DNA of 64,000 nt, taken from Nitrospirota bacterium (GTDB taxonomy: Bacteria > Nitrospirota > Thermodesulfovibrionia > UBA6902). Under the pieces are notes generated by a model. That model worked only from the letters and a program-made list of their open reading frames with translations. It was not told the DNA's origin and did not search any database. Shown here one piece after another: positions 9,077 to 18,282 of the stretch. The stretch lies in assembly GCA_016213945.1 (NCBI GenBank), contig JACQZF010000029.1, positions 1-64,000 of the forward strand, in the 5' to 3' direction. The translations under genes and the position numbers were made by a program. The stretch's first letter is position 1. Each line of letters starts with the position of its first letter.

Positions 9077-10468
9077 CTACTTGCTACTTTTTTCTCCTTT
9101 CGCTTTTAACTGTTTCTGCTTTACCCAGCCCACAAGGTTTTGCTGTTTGCTTCTGCTTATTGCGAGTGAGCCTGCCGGGACATCTTTTGTTACAGTAGCT
9201 CCGGCTGCTACATACGCGCCCTTTCCAATTTTAACAGGCGCGACAAGCTGGGAGTCGCTTCCTATAAATACCCCGTTCTCAATAACAGTGGTAAATTTAT
9301 TCTTCCCGTCATAATTACAGGTGATAGTGCCTGCTCCTATATTAACATCTTTGCCGACAACAGCATCTCCGAGGTATGTCAGGTGAGACGCCTTTGTCCC
9401 GTTGCCGATGTTAGATTTTTTCACTTCTACGAAATTACCTATCTTTACATCGCGGCCAATCACACTGTTGGGCCTGAGATGCGCAAAAGGCCCGATCGTG
9501 CTTCCATTGCCTACTCTGCTTTTTTCAATAAGAGAGTTGTCCTTGACTGTAACTCCGTCACCGAGAACGCTTTCAGAGATCCTCGCTCCCGGATATATAA
9601 CGCAATTCTTACCAATCCTTGTTTTGTCCTCGAGGTAAGTGTTCGGATAAATGACCGTGTCCCTGCCAATAGTCACAGATGGATGAACGAATGCTGTATC
9701 GGGGTCAATGAATGTAACACCGTTTTCCATCCACTTAACAATTATCCTTCTTTTTATAATGTCTGAAATTTTGTACAGTTCTTCCCTGTTATTCACTCCG
9801 CTTATCTCCTCCGCAGGACAGACATATGCCTCAAGCCTCTTGCCTGCCCTGGAGACAATCCCGACGATGTCGGTGAGATAATATTCGCCTGAGGAACTGT
9901 TCATTTTAATCCTGTCGAGATGTTTCAGGACATCAGTCTCCATCACATAAACGCCGCCGTTTAATTCTTTAAACTTAATTTTTTCCTCAGGTGTGGCGTG
10001 TTTATCTTCCACAATGCCCGTGACCCTGCCTTTTTCATCGCGCAGGACCCTGCCATAGCCGGGCATTGAATCATCAATAAAAGTCAAAAAAGACAGGACA
10101 TTTTTATTCCGCCTGTGATTTGTCAGCAGCCCTTTCAATGTCTTTGTGGTTATAAGGGGACAGTCTCCGTTAAGAACAAGGACCGTGCCTTTTTTCAATT
10201 CCTTTTTAGCGGTTGAAACAGCGTCCCCGGTGCCGAGAAGTTTTTCCTGCACAACAAATGACAGGTGATCTTCGCCATTCATTCGTTTCTTAACGGCTTC
10301 AGCGCCGTTGCCGATGACCACTACGGTTTTTTGAGGCTTCAGAGGTTTAACTGCATCAATTGTGTATTGAAGCATAGGCCTTCCCAATGCCTCATGAAGG
10401 ACTTTGGGCAGAAGGGATTTCATCCTCTTCCCTTTGCCCGCTGCAAGTATAACTACCGACAGGTTCAT
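9077..10468 (-). CDS. glmU: Bifunctional GlmU: GlcN-1-P acetyltransferase / GlcNAc-1-P uridylyltransferase
   Basis: 463 aa. The N-terminal Rossmann-type uridylyltransferase domain (about 1-230) carries LAAGKGKRMKS and NGDCPLI; the C-terminal left-handed beta-helix (about 250-450) shows hexapeptide repeats and the acetyltransferase segment NFVEVKKS and KASHLTYLGDAVVG. It makes UDP-GlcNAc from GlcN-1-P, acetyl-CoA and UTP. The gene lies 70 bp upstream of glmS on the same strand, so the entry and exit steps of the pathway are probably coexpressed. Confidence 0.96.
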   Translation of the reverse strand: MNLSVVILAAGKGKRMKSLLPKVLHEALGRPMLQYTIDAVKPLKPQKTVVVIGNGAEAVKKRMNGEDHLSFVVQEKLLGTGDAVSTAKKELKKGTVLVLNGDCPLITTKTLKGLLTNHRRNKNVLSFLTFIDDSMPGYGRVLRDEKGRVTGIVEDKHATPEEKIKFKELNGGVYVMETDVLKHLDRIKMNSSSGEYYLTDIVGIVSRAGKRLEAYVCPAEEISGVNNREELYKISDIIKRRIIVKWMENGVTFIDPDTAFVHPSVTIGRDTVIYPNTYLEDKTRIGKNCVIYPGARISESVLGDGVTVKDNSLIEKSRVGNGSTIGPFAHLRPNSVIGRDVKIGNFVEVKKSNIGNGTKASHLTYLGDAVVGKDVNIGAGTITCNYDGKNKFTTVIENGVFIGSDSQLVAPVKIGKGAYVAAGATVTKDVPAGSLAISRSKQQNLVGWVKQKQLKAKGEKSSK

Positions 10469-10569
10469 TTGAATATGATAATCTTTTATCGCCTTGTTTG
10501 CAATTTAGTTAGTTGTCCCGCTTTACTGTGTATTAATTCGGCAGTTTTATTAAGCATCTTAATCCCAAC

Positions 10570-11683
10570 TTACATTTGCACATATTCCTTCAGCAATGCC
10601 GGATACATAAGAGGATTGAACAGGATGTTTGTCATGAAATAACATTCATGCGTGCAATAGCAGCTTTTGTTCTGAATTGATTGCAGGACCTTCTGCGCCC
10701 CGCTGTCTTTCAATATTTCTCTCAGATCGTAACCGCTGTCCCTCACATTTCCCATTTTCATATTAAATGATTCGCAGGGATAGACATCTCCTGTCTCTGT
10801 CAGGACAAGGTTTAACTTCCCCGCGTAGCAGGGTATCAACTGTTTCTTCCGGGCCATTGTCTCATAGATCAAACTGCGCTGAAGTATGTCCTGTGCGGCT
10901 TTTAGCTTTGCCCCTTTGAAACTGTAGATGCCGGAAACTTTTTTCTTCAGGTTTGCTGCCAGCCTGTCAATGGTTTTGTGGTACTTTTCAATGTCAACCT
11001 CTTTCAGCCCTTTATCGGAAACACTTCCCCTTATTAGCGACACCGTGTGGGTCCTGACCTTGTCCAGCCCGTTTACAAAGTCAATAAGTTCATCAATATG
11101 GCGCTGGTTGTTCATCAATATGGCGCTGGTTCGCGGAACAAAAAACCGTATTTATGCCGAGGTCGAAATTCGGGTATGCGTCAAGCAATTCACCAAGGAC
11201 TTTGTATGTTTGCAGGGTCTTCTGAAAACTTCCCTTCATTCCCCTTATCGAATCATGCATATCTTCCAGTCCCTCCATGGAAAGCTTCACGACTATCGTG
11301 CTTTTTTTGCAGTGTTTCAGTATCGCCTCGACCTTCTCTCTGATCACATCGGTGAGCAGTCCGTTGGTCGGGAAGAGGATTATCGCAGGCTTGTTTCTTT
11401 CATAAAACACCTTTGTGATCTCCACTATGTCATCCCTCAGAAATATTTCGCCTCCTGAGAATGCGAGCCAGAGCAGGCTGCCAAGAGATGAAGATATTTT
11501 TTCAATTTCACCGAGGGACAATTCAGGCAGATTTTCTTTCTTCTCTTTCCCTGAAATATAAAAACAGAAGGGGCATCTGAGATTGCATCTTCTGGTGAGG
11601 AAGAAGGTCAATTGAATTGGGCTTCGCTTCCAGAAGACTGAACCGATATGGCGAAAAGGAGAGTAGGACATATTAATATCCAC
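10570..11683 (-). pseudogene. Radical SAM/SPASM protein split by a 22-bp tandem duplication
   Basis: The first part (11683 or ATG 11671 down to 11093) has the radical SAM cluster motif CNLRCPFCFY near residue 33, and SGGEIFLRDD. The second part (11118-10570) has a cysteine-rich C-terminal region (ESFNMKMGNVRD, CYCTHECYFM) typical of SPASM-like Fe-S domains. The two frames share NQRHIDE because 22 bp at 11088-11109 are repeated exactly at 11110-11131; removing one copy restores one continuous frame of about 360 codons. Substrate unknown. Next to a glycosyltransferase gene, so a cell-surface role is possible but unproven. Recent mutation, phase-variable state or assembly error are all possible. 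Confidence 0.85.
11088..11131. repeat. Perfect 22-bp tandem duplication inside radical SAM gene
   Basis: Two adjacent identical units of 22 bp beginning GTTCATCAATATGGCGC. Because 22 is not a multiple of 3 the reading frame changes after the duplication. Confidence 0.97.
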
Positions 11684-12788
11684 AGATCGCGCAGATTAAA
11701 AAAGACATCTGTGTAAATTCGCGTAATCTGCGGCCCTTGAAATATTCAATCGCTCCCGCAATTGCTCCGGTCCCGACCGGAAGGGGATAGAGCATACTGT
11801 AGTATATAAAAGCCTGCACGGCGAATAAAATGCCCCCTGTCTCAAAAAACGCCTTTAACAATCTCCTGCTTATAAATGCATTCAAAATGAAGATGAGAAG
11901 CAGAACGAACAATAAAGCAGGCTGTTGTAAAACCGCTGTCACGAGCAAAGTTATCACGCTCAGAAGATATGAAGCAACATCGGTCTTTAATTCTACCGAG
12001 GCTGTGCCGGAGTCTGTGAGCAGGTCTTTGTTTTTCAACGAATACATGTTCCAGTATTTGGATTTCCTGTAAGCGTTCTTCAACGATCTAAGGAGAGAAA
12101 AATTAAATATGTGCTGCACCTGAATGTCAGGCTCCATAACAAGCCTGCATCCCATACTTCTCAGCCTGTGGCTGAACTCTACGTCTTCGATAATCGGCAG
12201 AAAAACTTCAGGAAAGCCGCCGCTCATTTTAAAGATCTCCGCGTCAATTATCATTGCGTGGGCGGCGATATAATCGGGGTCCTCAATGTTTTTGGTCTCG
12301 GAATAATTTATGTATACAGACTGAAAGATGCTGAAGAAATTTCTGTCATAGGGCATCCGGGTGTATGTGCCTCCGATTAATAATCCCCCTGTATCCCCCT
12401 TTTTCAAAGGGGGAATTCCTTCCTTACTCCTCCCCTTATCTAAGGGGAGGCCGGGTGGGGTTATGGGGTGTGAAGACACGAATGCCCTGTTTGCAATCGC
12501 CAGCGTATCTTTCTGAAAGATGCAGTCTGCGTCGGTGAAGAAGATGATCTCGCCGCTGCTGTTCTCTGCCCCGGTATTGCGCGCTTTTGATGTCCCTGAG
12601 CGTTTTTCAAGGCTGATGAGTTTGCAGGGAAACTTTCTTATGATCTCAACGGACCCGTCTTCTGAACGGTCATCAACAACGATGACTTCAAAGTTCTTAT
12701 ATCGGGAGGCAAATATGGACTCAAGACATTTGCCTATAGTCGCGGCCTTATTGTAATTCGGGATGACTACGGAGATACTTTTTTCCAT
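11673..12788 (-). CDS. Family 2 glycosyltransferase with repeat-derived insert and C-terminus
   Basis: 371 aa. The GT-A domain starts with SVVIPNYNKAATIGKCLESI, has VVDDRSEDGS and the metal-binding FFTDADCIF (DxD-like DAD), and ends with two or three hydrophobic segments (about 270-345) that would anchor it in the inner membrane. Residues about 110-138 (PPGLPLDKGRSKEGIPPLKK and following GDTGG) are encoded by a G-run palindromic repeat inserted in frame. The last 20 residues come from another repeat at 11680-11741. Overlaps the start of the radical SAM gene downstream. Likely cell-envelope sugar transfer; acceptor unknown. Confidence 0.85.
   Translation of the reverse strand: MEKSISVVIPNYNKAATIGKCLESIFASRYKNFEVIVVDDRSEDGSVEIIRKFPCKLISLEKRSGTSKARNTGAENSSGEIIFFTDADCIFQKDTLAIANRAFVSSHPITPPGLPLDKGRSKEGIPPLKKGDTGGLLIGGTYTRMPYDRNFFSIFQSVYINYSETKNIEDPDYIAAHAMIIDAEIFKMSGGFPEVFLPIIEDVEFSHRLRSMGCRLVMEPDIQVQHIFNFSLLRSLKNAYRKSKYWNMYSLKNKDLLTDSGTASVELKTDVASYLLSVITLLVTAVLQQPALLFVLLLIFILNAFISRRLLKAFFETGGILFAVQAFIYYSMLYPLPVGTGAIAGAIEYFKGRRLREFTQMSFLICAICGY
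11680..11741. repeat. Palindromic repeat family D (copy 1), encodes the end of the glycosyltransferase
   Basis: ATCCACAGATCGCGCAGATT and CGTAATCTGCGG are the arms. A related copy is at 41592-41671. On the minus strand it encodes the last residues and stop codon of the glycosyltransferase. Confidence 0.7.
12382..12466. repeat. G-run palindromic repeat family E, inside glycosyltransferase
   Basis: Alternating C-runs and G-runs (AATCCCCCTGTATCCCCC, AAAGGGGGAATT, CTCCTCCCC, AAGGGGAGGCCGGGTGGGG). It keeps the glycosyltransferase frame open and adds about 28 residues. Nearly the same coding insert occurs at 51220-51312 in an unrelated protein. Confidence 0.85.
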
Positions 12789-12841
12789 TTCGATTGTTTT
12801 ATTATAATATACCTTAAGAAAGGCTGAAAAAGGAGAGAAGA

Positions 12842-13111
12842 ATGGCTAAAAAAATAGCGGTACTCGTCAGGGACAGAAAGCCTGAGGCATTGAGGATGGC
12901 GGTCGGGGCCACGCTTGCAAATGATCAGGTAACTGTATTTGTAATGGATGATGAGCTTGAGGAAGATGATGAGATATCGCTAAACCTGGAGATGTTGAGC
13001 TCTTTAAGGGCCCGGATAATCTCCAATAACAAAAAGAACAATTTTGAACAGAAGACCACAGAAGAGATCGCCGCGATGCTCGCAGAATACGATGTCATAA
13101 TCCCTTATTGA
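12842..13111 (+). CDS. Small DsrE-like protein
   Basis: 89 aa, cytoplasmic. The pattern KKIAVLVRDRKPEALRMAVG, then a strand VTVFVMDD, and the C-terminal EEIAAMLAEYDVIIPY resembles the DsrE/DsrF fold used in sulfur relay, but no conserved cysteine is visible, so sulfur transfer cannot be claimed. A GGAGAGAAG ribosome site stands directly before the ATG. It is divergent from the glycosyltransferase and lies upstream of the tig-clpPX operon, separated by a likely promoter. Fold assignment is tentative. Confidence 0.5.
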   Translation: MAKKIAVLVRDRKPEALRMAVGATLANDQVTVFVMDDELEEDDEISLNLEMLSSLRARIISNNKKNNFEQKTTEEIAAMLAEYDVIIPY

Positions 13112-13135
13112 TTACAGTTCTCAGCCGTCAACTCA

Positions 13136-13169
13136 TTGACAAATTGCGCATATAATTCTAAATTATAAT
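13136..13169 (+). promoter_or_regulatory. Candidate sigma-70 promoter for tig-clpP-clpX
   Basis: TTGACA at 13136-13141 is a perfect -35 box. A -10 match follows as TAAATT at 13159-13164 (17-bp spacer); the better word TATAAT at 13164-13169 is 22 bp away. The trigger factor start follows at 13194 with GAGG upstream. Confidence 0.5.
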
Positions 13170-13193
13170 CAACCTAAAAAATTCGAGGTATCA

Positions 13194-14462
13194 ATGCTCA
13201 ATAAAGTAGAAGCACTATCGCCGACAACAAAAAGGCTCCAGATCAATATCCCGCCGGACGTCATCAAGTCCGAGACGGACAGCGTTTACAGCAAACTAAG
13301 GACGACTACCAGGATACCGGGCTTCAGGCCTGGCAAGGTCCCCCAGGCCATTCTTGAAAAGAGGTTTAGCAAGAACGTTGAAGCCGAGGTCATAGAAAAG
13401 ATCGTACCCAGGTATTATCTGGAGGCCCTCAAGGAGGCGAATTTAGAGCCGGTCAGCTATCCCAACATAGACGATAAAATAGAGATCGTGCCGGGGCAGC
13501 CGCTTTCATTCAGTGTGACAGTGGAGGTAAAGCCGGAAATTGGGGATATAAAATATGAAGGCATCGTGCTGAGAGAAAAGGCCGTCATAATTGAAGAAGA
13601 GGATGTGGAAAAAACCCTTAAACTGATGCAGGAAAGCAAGGCCTTGTTTACGGTTACTGAAGAAGCGTTGAATGAAGACGACATGGCCATCATCGATTGC
13701 AATGCCTTTGTTGATGGTAATGAGCTCAAGGAAATGTCATACAAGGAATATCCCATGCTCCTTGGCCCTGATGCAATGCCCAGGGAATTTGTGAGCGCCC
13801 TGATCGGCAAGAAGAAAGGCGATACTGTTGAGGCGAAGATAACCATGGAGCAGGACAATCCGAACAAGGCCATTGCGGGAAAAGAGGTTTTATTTAAAAT
13901 AAATATTACAGAGGCCAAGAAGAAAAATGTTCCGCCCCTGGATGATGAATTTGCAAAGGAAGCCGAATGCGGCAGCCTTGATGAGCTGAAAAACAGGGTC
14001 CGCGAAAATCTCTCCGCCAGAAAGAAAAGCCAGATAAACCTGGAATACAAAAAAGACATCCTGAACGAGTTGATTAATAAACATGCTTTTGACATCCCGG
14101 ACTCTATGCTGCATGGTGAGATCGAATCCCTTATCTACCAGGCAAAGCAGAATGCGGAGAGAAAGGGCGAGGCCATAACAACCCCTGAAGAAGAATTGAA
14201 AAGGCAATATGAAGTAACCGCAAAAGAAAACGTCAAGGGCGTGCTCCTTCTTGAGGCAATCGGCAGGCAGGCACACATTGAGGTAAGCGATGCCGATGTT
14301 AAAGAAGCGGTCGGCGAGATCGCAGCCCGTAACGGCCTGAAACCCGAAGAGGTGATGCGGCTTTACAGTATGAGAGAAGGCTCAATGGACGCCATGAAAA
14401 GCAGGCTGTTCGCGGACAAGGTCCTCGAATTTATCTTAGGCAAAGCTACGATAGAAAATTAA
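13194..14462 (+). CDS. tig: Trigger factor
   Basis: 422-aa ribosome-associated chaperone and peptidyl-prolyl isomerase. The N-terminal ribosome-binding domain has [19 protein letters not shown] (the GFRxGxxP signature, about residues 40-55), followed by the FKBP-type PPIase domain (about 150-245) and a helical C-terminal domain with [13 protein letters not shown]. Length is normal. First gene of the classic order tig-clpP-clpX, which links folding of nascent chains to proteolysis. Confidence 0.96.
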   Translation: MLNKVEALSPTTKRLQINIPPDVIKSETDSVYSKLRTTTRIPGFRPGKVPQAILEKRFSKNVEAEVIEKIVPRYYLEALKEANLEPVSYPNIDDKIEIVPGQPLSFSVTVEVKPEIGDIKYEGIVLREKAVIIEEEDVEKTLKLMQESKALFTVTEEALNEDDMAIIDCNAFVDGNELKEMSYKEYPMLLGPDAMPREFVSALIGKKKGDTVEAKITMEQDNPNKAIAGKEVLFKINITEAKKKNVPPLDDEFAKEAECGSLDELKNRVRENLSARKKSQINLEYKKDILNELINKHAFDIPDSMLHGEIESLIYQAKQNAERKGEAITTPEEELKRQYEVTAKENVKGVLLLEAIGRQAHIEVSDADVKEAVGEIAARNGLKPEEVMRLYSMREGSMDAMKSRLFADKVLEFILGKATIEN

Positions 14463-14508
14463 CGGGGTGTATCGCGATACGCCTCTACTTTCCAACCAAG
14501 GAGACAAA

Positions 14509-15105
14509 ATGAGTTTAATACCAATTGTAATAGAACAAACCGGCAGGTCTGAAAGGGCGTATGATATCTATTCAAGGCTTCTGAAAGACAGGATCGTCTT
14601 TATAGGCACTCCCATTGACGATATAGTGTCAAATACGGTCATTGCCCAGTTGCTTTTTCTTCAGACCGAAGACGCTGAAAAAGACATTCACCTTTATATA
14701 AATTCTCCCGGCGGCGTTGTTTCCTCGGGCCTCGCAATCTATGACACGATGCAATATATCAAGCCGGACATCTCAACATACTGCATCGGGCAGGCAGCCA
14801 GTATGGGCGCGCTCCTTTTGACCGCCGGCACAAAAGGAAAAAGGTTTGTGCTGCCTAATTCCCGCGTCATGATACACCAGCCTATTGGAGGTTTCTACGG
14901 GCAGGCCACGGATGTGGAGATCCACGCAAGGGAGATCCTGAAGATGAAGGACAATCTCAATAAGATCCTCGCAAAACATACAGGCCAGACTCTTGAAAAG
15001 ATACAGGTTGACACCGAAAGGGACTATTTCATGTCCGGGCAGGAAGCCAAGGACTACGGCCTCGTTGATGAAGTGATAGAGACCCTGAAAAAGCGGGCGG
15101 AATAA
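14509..15105 (+). CDS. clpP: ATP-dependent Clp protease proteolytic subunit
   Basis: 198 aa from the ATG at 14509, preferred over an in-frame start at 14467 because AAGGAGA precedes it and [20 protein letters not shown] is the canonical beginning. Serine protease: catalytic Ser in [11 protein letters not shown], His in [10 protein letters not shown], Asp in the following helix region. It forms a 14-subunit chamber fed by ClpX, whose gene follows 24 bp later. Confidence 0.97.
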   Translation: MSLIPIVIEQTGRSERAYDIYSRLLKDRIVFIGTPIDDIVSNTVIAQLLFLQTEDAEKDIHLYINSPGGVVSSGLAIYDTMQYIKPDISTYCIGQAASMGALLLTAGTKGKRFVLPNSRVMIHQPIGGFYGQATDVEIHAREILKMKDNLNKILAKHTGQTLEKIQVDTERDYFMSGQEAKDYGLVDEVIETLKKRAE

Positions 15106-15129
15106 TCAAGGTAATTTTGGAGATTCACT

Positions 15130-16383
15130 ATGAATGATAAAAAAACAAACAAAAACGAAAACAGTATCCTAACATGCTCTTTCTGCGGCAAGACCCAGAA
15201 GGAGGTAAGAAAGCTCATTGCCGGGCCTACAGTGTATATCTGCGATGAATGCATAAACCTCTGTAACGAAATAATGGCAGAGGAGCTCAGTTCATCCTTT
15301 GACATCAATATTACACAGAAGATCCCCACCCCGAAGGAGATAAAGCACTTTCTTAGTGATTACGTCATAGAGCAGGACCATGCCAAGAAGATCCTGTCAG
15401 TAGCGGTGCACAATCATTACAAGAGGGTAAACAGCCCCAAGCAGGCAGATATTGAACTGCAAAAGAGCAACATCCTTCTCATTGGCCCGACCGGAACAGG
15501 CAAGACCATTCTCGCGCAGACGCTCGCGAAATTCCTTGACGTGCCTTTTACCATTGCTGACGCCACAACGCTTACGGAAGCTGGATATGTCGGGGAAGAC
15601 GTTGAGAACATTATCCTCAAGCTCATACAGGCTGCGGATTATGACGTTGAAAGGGCGCAGCGCGGCATCATCTACATTGACGAGATCGACAAGATAAGCC
15701 GTAAGACCGAGAACGTTTCAATAACGAGAGATGTCTCAGGCGAAGGTGTTCAGCAGGCGCTTCTGAAAATCATAGAAGGCACCATTGCGAATGTCCCGCC
15801 CCAGGGCGGCAGGAAACACCCGCAGCAGGAATACATCCCGGTCAACACGGCCAACATACTCTTTATCTGCGGAGGCGCGTTTATCGGCCTTGAAAAAATC
15901 ATAGAGGACAGAATGGGCAAGAAGGTTGTCGGCTTCGGCTCAGAGCCGAAGGTGCACGGCAAAAAAATAGATGAGTCGCTCAAGCATGTGCAGCCCCAGG
16001 ACCTGATCAAGTACGGGCTTATCCCTGAATTCGTGGGCAGGCTCCCTGTTGTTGCAACACTGGAAGAGCTGAGCGAATCAGCGCTTGTTAGAATCCTCAC
16101 GGAACCAAAGAATGCGATCATAAAACAGTACCAGAGGCTTCTCTCTTTTGATAATGTTAAGCTGAAATTCACAGACACTGCGCTTGCGGCCATCGCAAAA
16201 GAGGCCATCAGGCGCAAGACCGGCGCGCGCGGCTTGAGGGCGATCCTCGAAGACATCATGCTTGATGTCATGTACGAGATGCCGTCACAGAGCGAAGTCA
16301 GGGAATGTCTGATAACGGAAGAAGTGGTCACCAAGAGGGAAAAGCCTATCCTCGGTTATAAAGAACACGCAGAGTCCGCGTAG
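15130..16383 (+). CDS. clpX: ATP-dependent Clp protease ATPase subunit ClpX
   Basis: 417 aa, standard length. The N-terminal zinc domain has two CxxC pairs (CSFCGK and CDECINLC), followed by the AAA+ core with Walker [13 protein letters not shown], pore loop GYVG, Walker [11 protein letters not shown], and a later arginine-containing C-terminal domain ([20 protein letters not shown]). It unfolds tagged substrates and passes them to ClpP. Cotranscribed with tig and clpP. Confidence 0.97.
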   Translation: MNDKKTNKNENSILTCSFCGKTQKEVRKLIAGPTVYICDECINLCNEIMAEELSSSFDINITQKIPTPKEIKHFLSDYVIEQDHAKKILSVAVHNHYKRVNSPKQADIELQKSNILLIGPTGTGKTILAQTLAKFLDVPFTIADATTLTEAGYVGEDVENIILKLIQAADYDVERAQRGIIYIDEIDKISRKTENVSITRDVSGEGVQQALLKIIEGTIANVPPQGGRKHPQQEYIPVNTANILFICGGAFIGLEKIIEDRMGKKVVGFGSEPKVHGKKIDESLKHVQPQDLIKYGLIPEFVGRLPVVATLEELSESALVRILTEPKNAIIKQYQRLLSFDNVKLKFTDTALAAIAKEAIRRKTGARGLRAILEDIMLDVMYEMPSQSEVRECLITEEVVTKREKPILGYKEHAESA

Positions 16384-16399
16384 TGTATCAGAAAAAAAC

Positions 16400-17326
16400 G
16401 TGATGGGAAAGAAGACCTATCTTGTCACAGATACAAAGGCGGAAAGACTTGATGCGTATATTTCTTCACAGAGCGGCCTCACGCGCTCGCACGTTCAAAA
16501 GCTCATAAAAGAAGGCCATGTCCTCGTTAATTCATCTTCGGCAAAAGCCGGTCATAAAGCAAAAATAGGTGACCGGATAGAGCTGACGCTGCCGGCCGCG
16601 CTGGAAGGGTTACTCATTCCTGAAGACATACCCTTAGACGTCATCTACGACGACGAATATATGATTGTCATAAACAAACCTCCCGGCATGGTAATGTATC
16701 CGGGCCTGGGCCATGACAGCGGAACACTTATGAATGCCGTCGCCTCAATATCAGGTAAGCTCTCCTCGGTCGGAGCGCCTCTGCGGCCGGGCGTTGTACA
16801 CCGCCTGGACCAGGACACCTCAGGGCTGATAGTCATAGCCAAAGACGACACAGCCCATCATGAACTTGTAAAACAATTCAGGGAGCGCGAGGTTGAAAAG
16901 CATTACCTGACCCTCCTGTATGGAAATTTAAAAGCCGACAGCGGCGAAATAAAGACCCTCATCGGCAGGTCCGCGTCAAGCAGGAAGAAGATGTCGGCGA
17001 AACCCAGAAGCGGCAAGGAGGCCGTTACCCGGTACGAAGTGGTTAAGAGGTTTAAATTCGCCACGCTGACAAAAGTCAGGATCATCACCGGAAGGACCCA
17101 CCAGATTAGGGTCCATTTCGCATCAATCGGGTTCCCTGTGTTAGGCGATAAAACGTACGGCAAGAAAACCGCGATCCAGTTCGCGCAAAAAACTATCAGC
17201 TTCCCGCGCCAGATGCTTCACGCATATAGTTTAAAGCTCAAACATCCTGTCAGCGGAGAGGCCATGGAATTCACCGCCCCGATGCCGGAAGATATAAAAA
17301 AAGCGATGGAGGAGTTTGAGGGATAA
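16400..17326 (+). CDS. rluD: RluA/RluD-family 23S rRNA pseudouridine synthase
   Basis: About 308 aa; start at GTG 16400 or the adjacent ATG 16403. An S4-like RNA-binding domain (residues about 10-75, RLDAYISSQSGLTRSHVQKL) is followed by the catalytic domain with HRLDQDTSGLIVIAK, whose aspartate is the catalytic residue, and GRTHQIRVHFASIGFPVLGD. Modifies uridines in helix 69 of 23S rRNA if it is the RluD member; RluC-type specificity cannot be excluded. It starts 17 bp after clpX and probably belongs to the same transcript. Confidence 0.9.
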   Translation: MMGKKTYLVTDTKAERLDAYISSQSGLTRSHVQKLIKEGHVLVNSSSAKAGHKAKIGDRIELTLPAALEGLLIPEDIPLDVIYDDEYMIVINKPPGMVMYPGLGHDSGTLMNAVASISGKLSSVGAPLRPGVVHRLDQDTSGLIVIAKDDTAHHELVKQFREREVEKHYLTLLYGNLKADSGEIKTLIGRSASSRKKMSAKPRSGKEAVTRYEVVKRFKFATLTKVRIITGRTHQIRVHFASIGFPVLGDKTYGKKTAIQFAQKTISFPRQMLHAYSLKLKHPVSGEAMEFTAPMPEDIKKAMEEFEG

Positions 17327-17335
17327 TTCTCCTGC

Positions 17336-17364
17336 TTGACAAATGCTTTTAGAGTATATACTAT
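17336..17364 (+). promoter_or_regulatory. Promoter and palindromic operator of the toxin-antitoxin pair
   Basis: TTGACA at 17336-17341, 17-bp spacer, TACTAT at 17359-17364. A perfect 10-bp palindrome AGTATATACT (17353-17362) overlaps the -10 box, the usual place for an antitoxin operator. GAGGAGG lies just before the antitoxin ATG at 17390. Confidence 0.65.
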
Positions 17365-17389
17365 GGGTAGTACCAGAGGAGGTAAAATC

Positions 17390-17629
17390 ATGTCTAAGAC
17401 ACTTTCGTTAAAACTTAAAGATGAAGTTTTTAATGAGACGGAAGACATTCTCGAAAAAATACATAAACCGAGGAATTCATATATTAATGAAGCAGTAAGT
17501 TTCTACAACAAATTTATTAAAAGAAACTTACTTAGGAAACGTTTAAAAAAAGAATCCCGTGTGGTGTCCGCATCTTCTCTTGCAGTTTTACATGAACTGG
17601 AACTTTTAGAAGATGAGATACCCGAGTGA
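17390..17629 (+). CDS. Antitoxin of a MazEF-type pair
   Basis: 79 aa from the ATG at 17390, which has a strong AGAGGAGG site; an in-frame upstream start would span the promoter. The N-terminus SKTLSLKLKDEVFNETEDIL followed by RNSYINEAVSFYNK is the ribbon-helix-helix pattern of DNA-binding antitoxins. The acidic C-terminal tail (ELELLEDEIPE) would wrap the toxin. Its stop overlaps the toxin start by 4 bp (GTGA). Likely autorepresses through the AGTATATACT palindrome. Confidence 0.8.
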   Translation: MSKTLSLKLKDEVFNETEDILEKIHKPRNSYINEAVSFYNKFIKRNLLRKRLKKESRVVSASSLAVLHELELLEDEIPE

Positions 17630-17967
17630 CCATCCGTAAATTCCATGTTTATACGGCAGACTTGAATCCGGGAATAGGCACAGAGCCGGGCAAGATAAGA
17701 CCTGTTGTTGTTGTTCAGACTAACCTGTTAAATGATGACCATCCCAGCACCATCATTTGTCCCGTTACAACCCGGACCCAGCCTAAAAGCAATATCTTAC
17801 GGGTCCATTTGAAGGGATTTGAATCCGGCTTAAAAAAAGAGTCCGACATCCTCGTCGATCAGATCAGGGCAATCGACAATAGAAGGTTCAAGGAGCACAT
17901 TGGCGAGCTTTCGACTGACAATAAAAAGATACTGCTAAAGAATTTAAGAATTATTATTCTGGAGTAA
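17626..17967 (+). CDS. mazF: MazF/PemK-family endoribonuclease toxin
   Basis: 113 aa, GTG start overlapping the antitoxin stop. The order of motifs is that of MazF: GTEPGKIRPVVVVQ (conserved arginine-proline segment), HPSTIICPVTT with the catalytic-region threonines, and the C-terminal DILVDQIRAIDNRR. Such toxins cut mRNA at short sequences when the antitoxin is degraded, commonly by Clp or Lon proteases; clpPX happens to lie just upstream. No frameshift is seen, so the pair looks intact. Confidence 0.9.
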   Translation: MTIRKFHVYTADLNPGIGTEPGKIRPVVVVQTNLLNDDHPSTIICPVTTRTQPKSNILRVHLKGFESGLKKESDILVDQIRAIDNRRFKEHIGELSTDNKKILLKNLRIIILE

Positions 17968-17994
17968 ATTCATATCTGCCGGAAAGGGGACAAC

Positions 17995-18282
17995 ATGCTT
18001 AATAATATCTTCTGCAAAAACCTTCTTTTCATTTCCTTCATCATCGTAATATTAATAATTCCAGTTCTTGTCTTTGCTGACGCAGACAAGATTTTCAAGA
18101 AAAACAGCAAGGCGGTTGTGGTTGTTGTGACGCTTAATGAGAAGGGCGAGCCGATAAGTCAGGGCAGCGGGTTTATCGTAAGAGCAGACGGAGCAGTGGT
18201 AACGAACTATCATGTCATCAGCAATGCAAAGGATATCAAGGTTAAGACAGGGGATAAGGTTTTAGATGTTCCCACATCATGA
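17995..18282 (+). pseudogene. Truncated trypsin-like (HtrA-type) serine protease
   Basis: The frame encodes a signal peptide (hydrophobic stretch LLFISFIIVILIIPVLVFA) and the first strands of a trypsin-fold protease, GSGFIVRADGAVVTNYHVIS, which includes the catalytic histidine. It stops after 95 codons, before the aspartate and serine of the triad. Sequence 18283-18505 does not resume the protease in any frame, so most of the gene was lost. The following plus-strand frame (18266-18610) mostly opposes topA and is not recognised as a gene. Confidence 0.7.

Noticed and set aside
10570-11683. Programmed frameshift in the radical SAM gene
   Set aside because: There is no slippery heptamer; the frame change is fully explained by an exact 22-bp tandem duplication.
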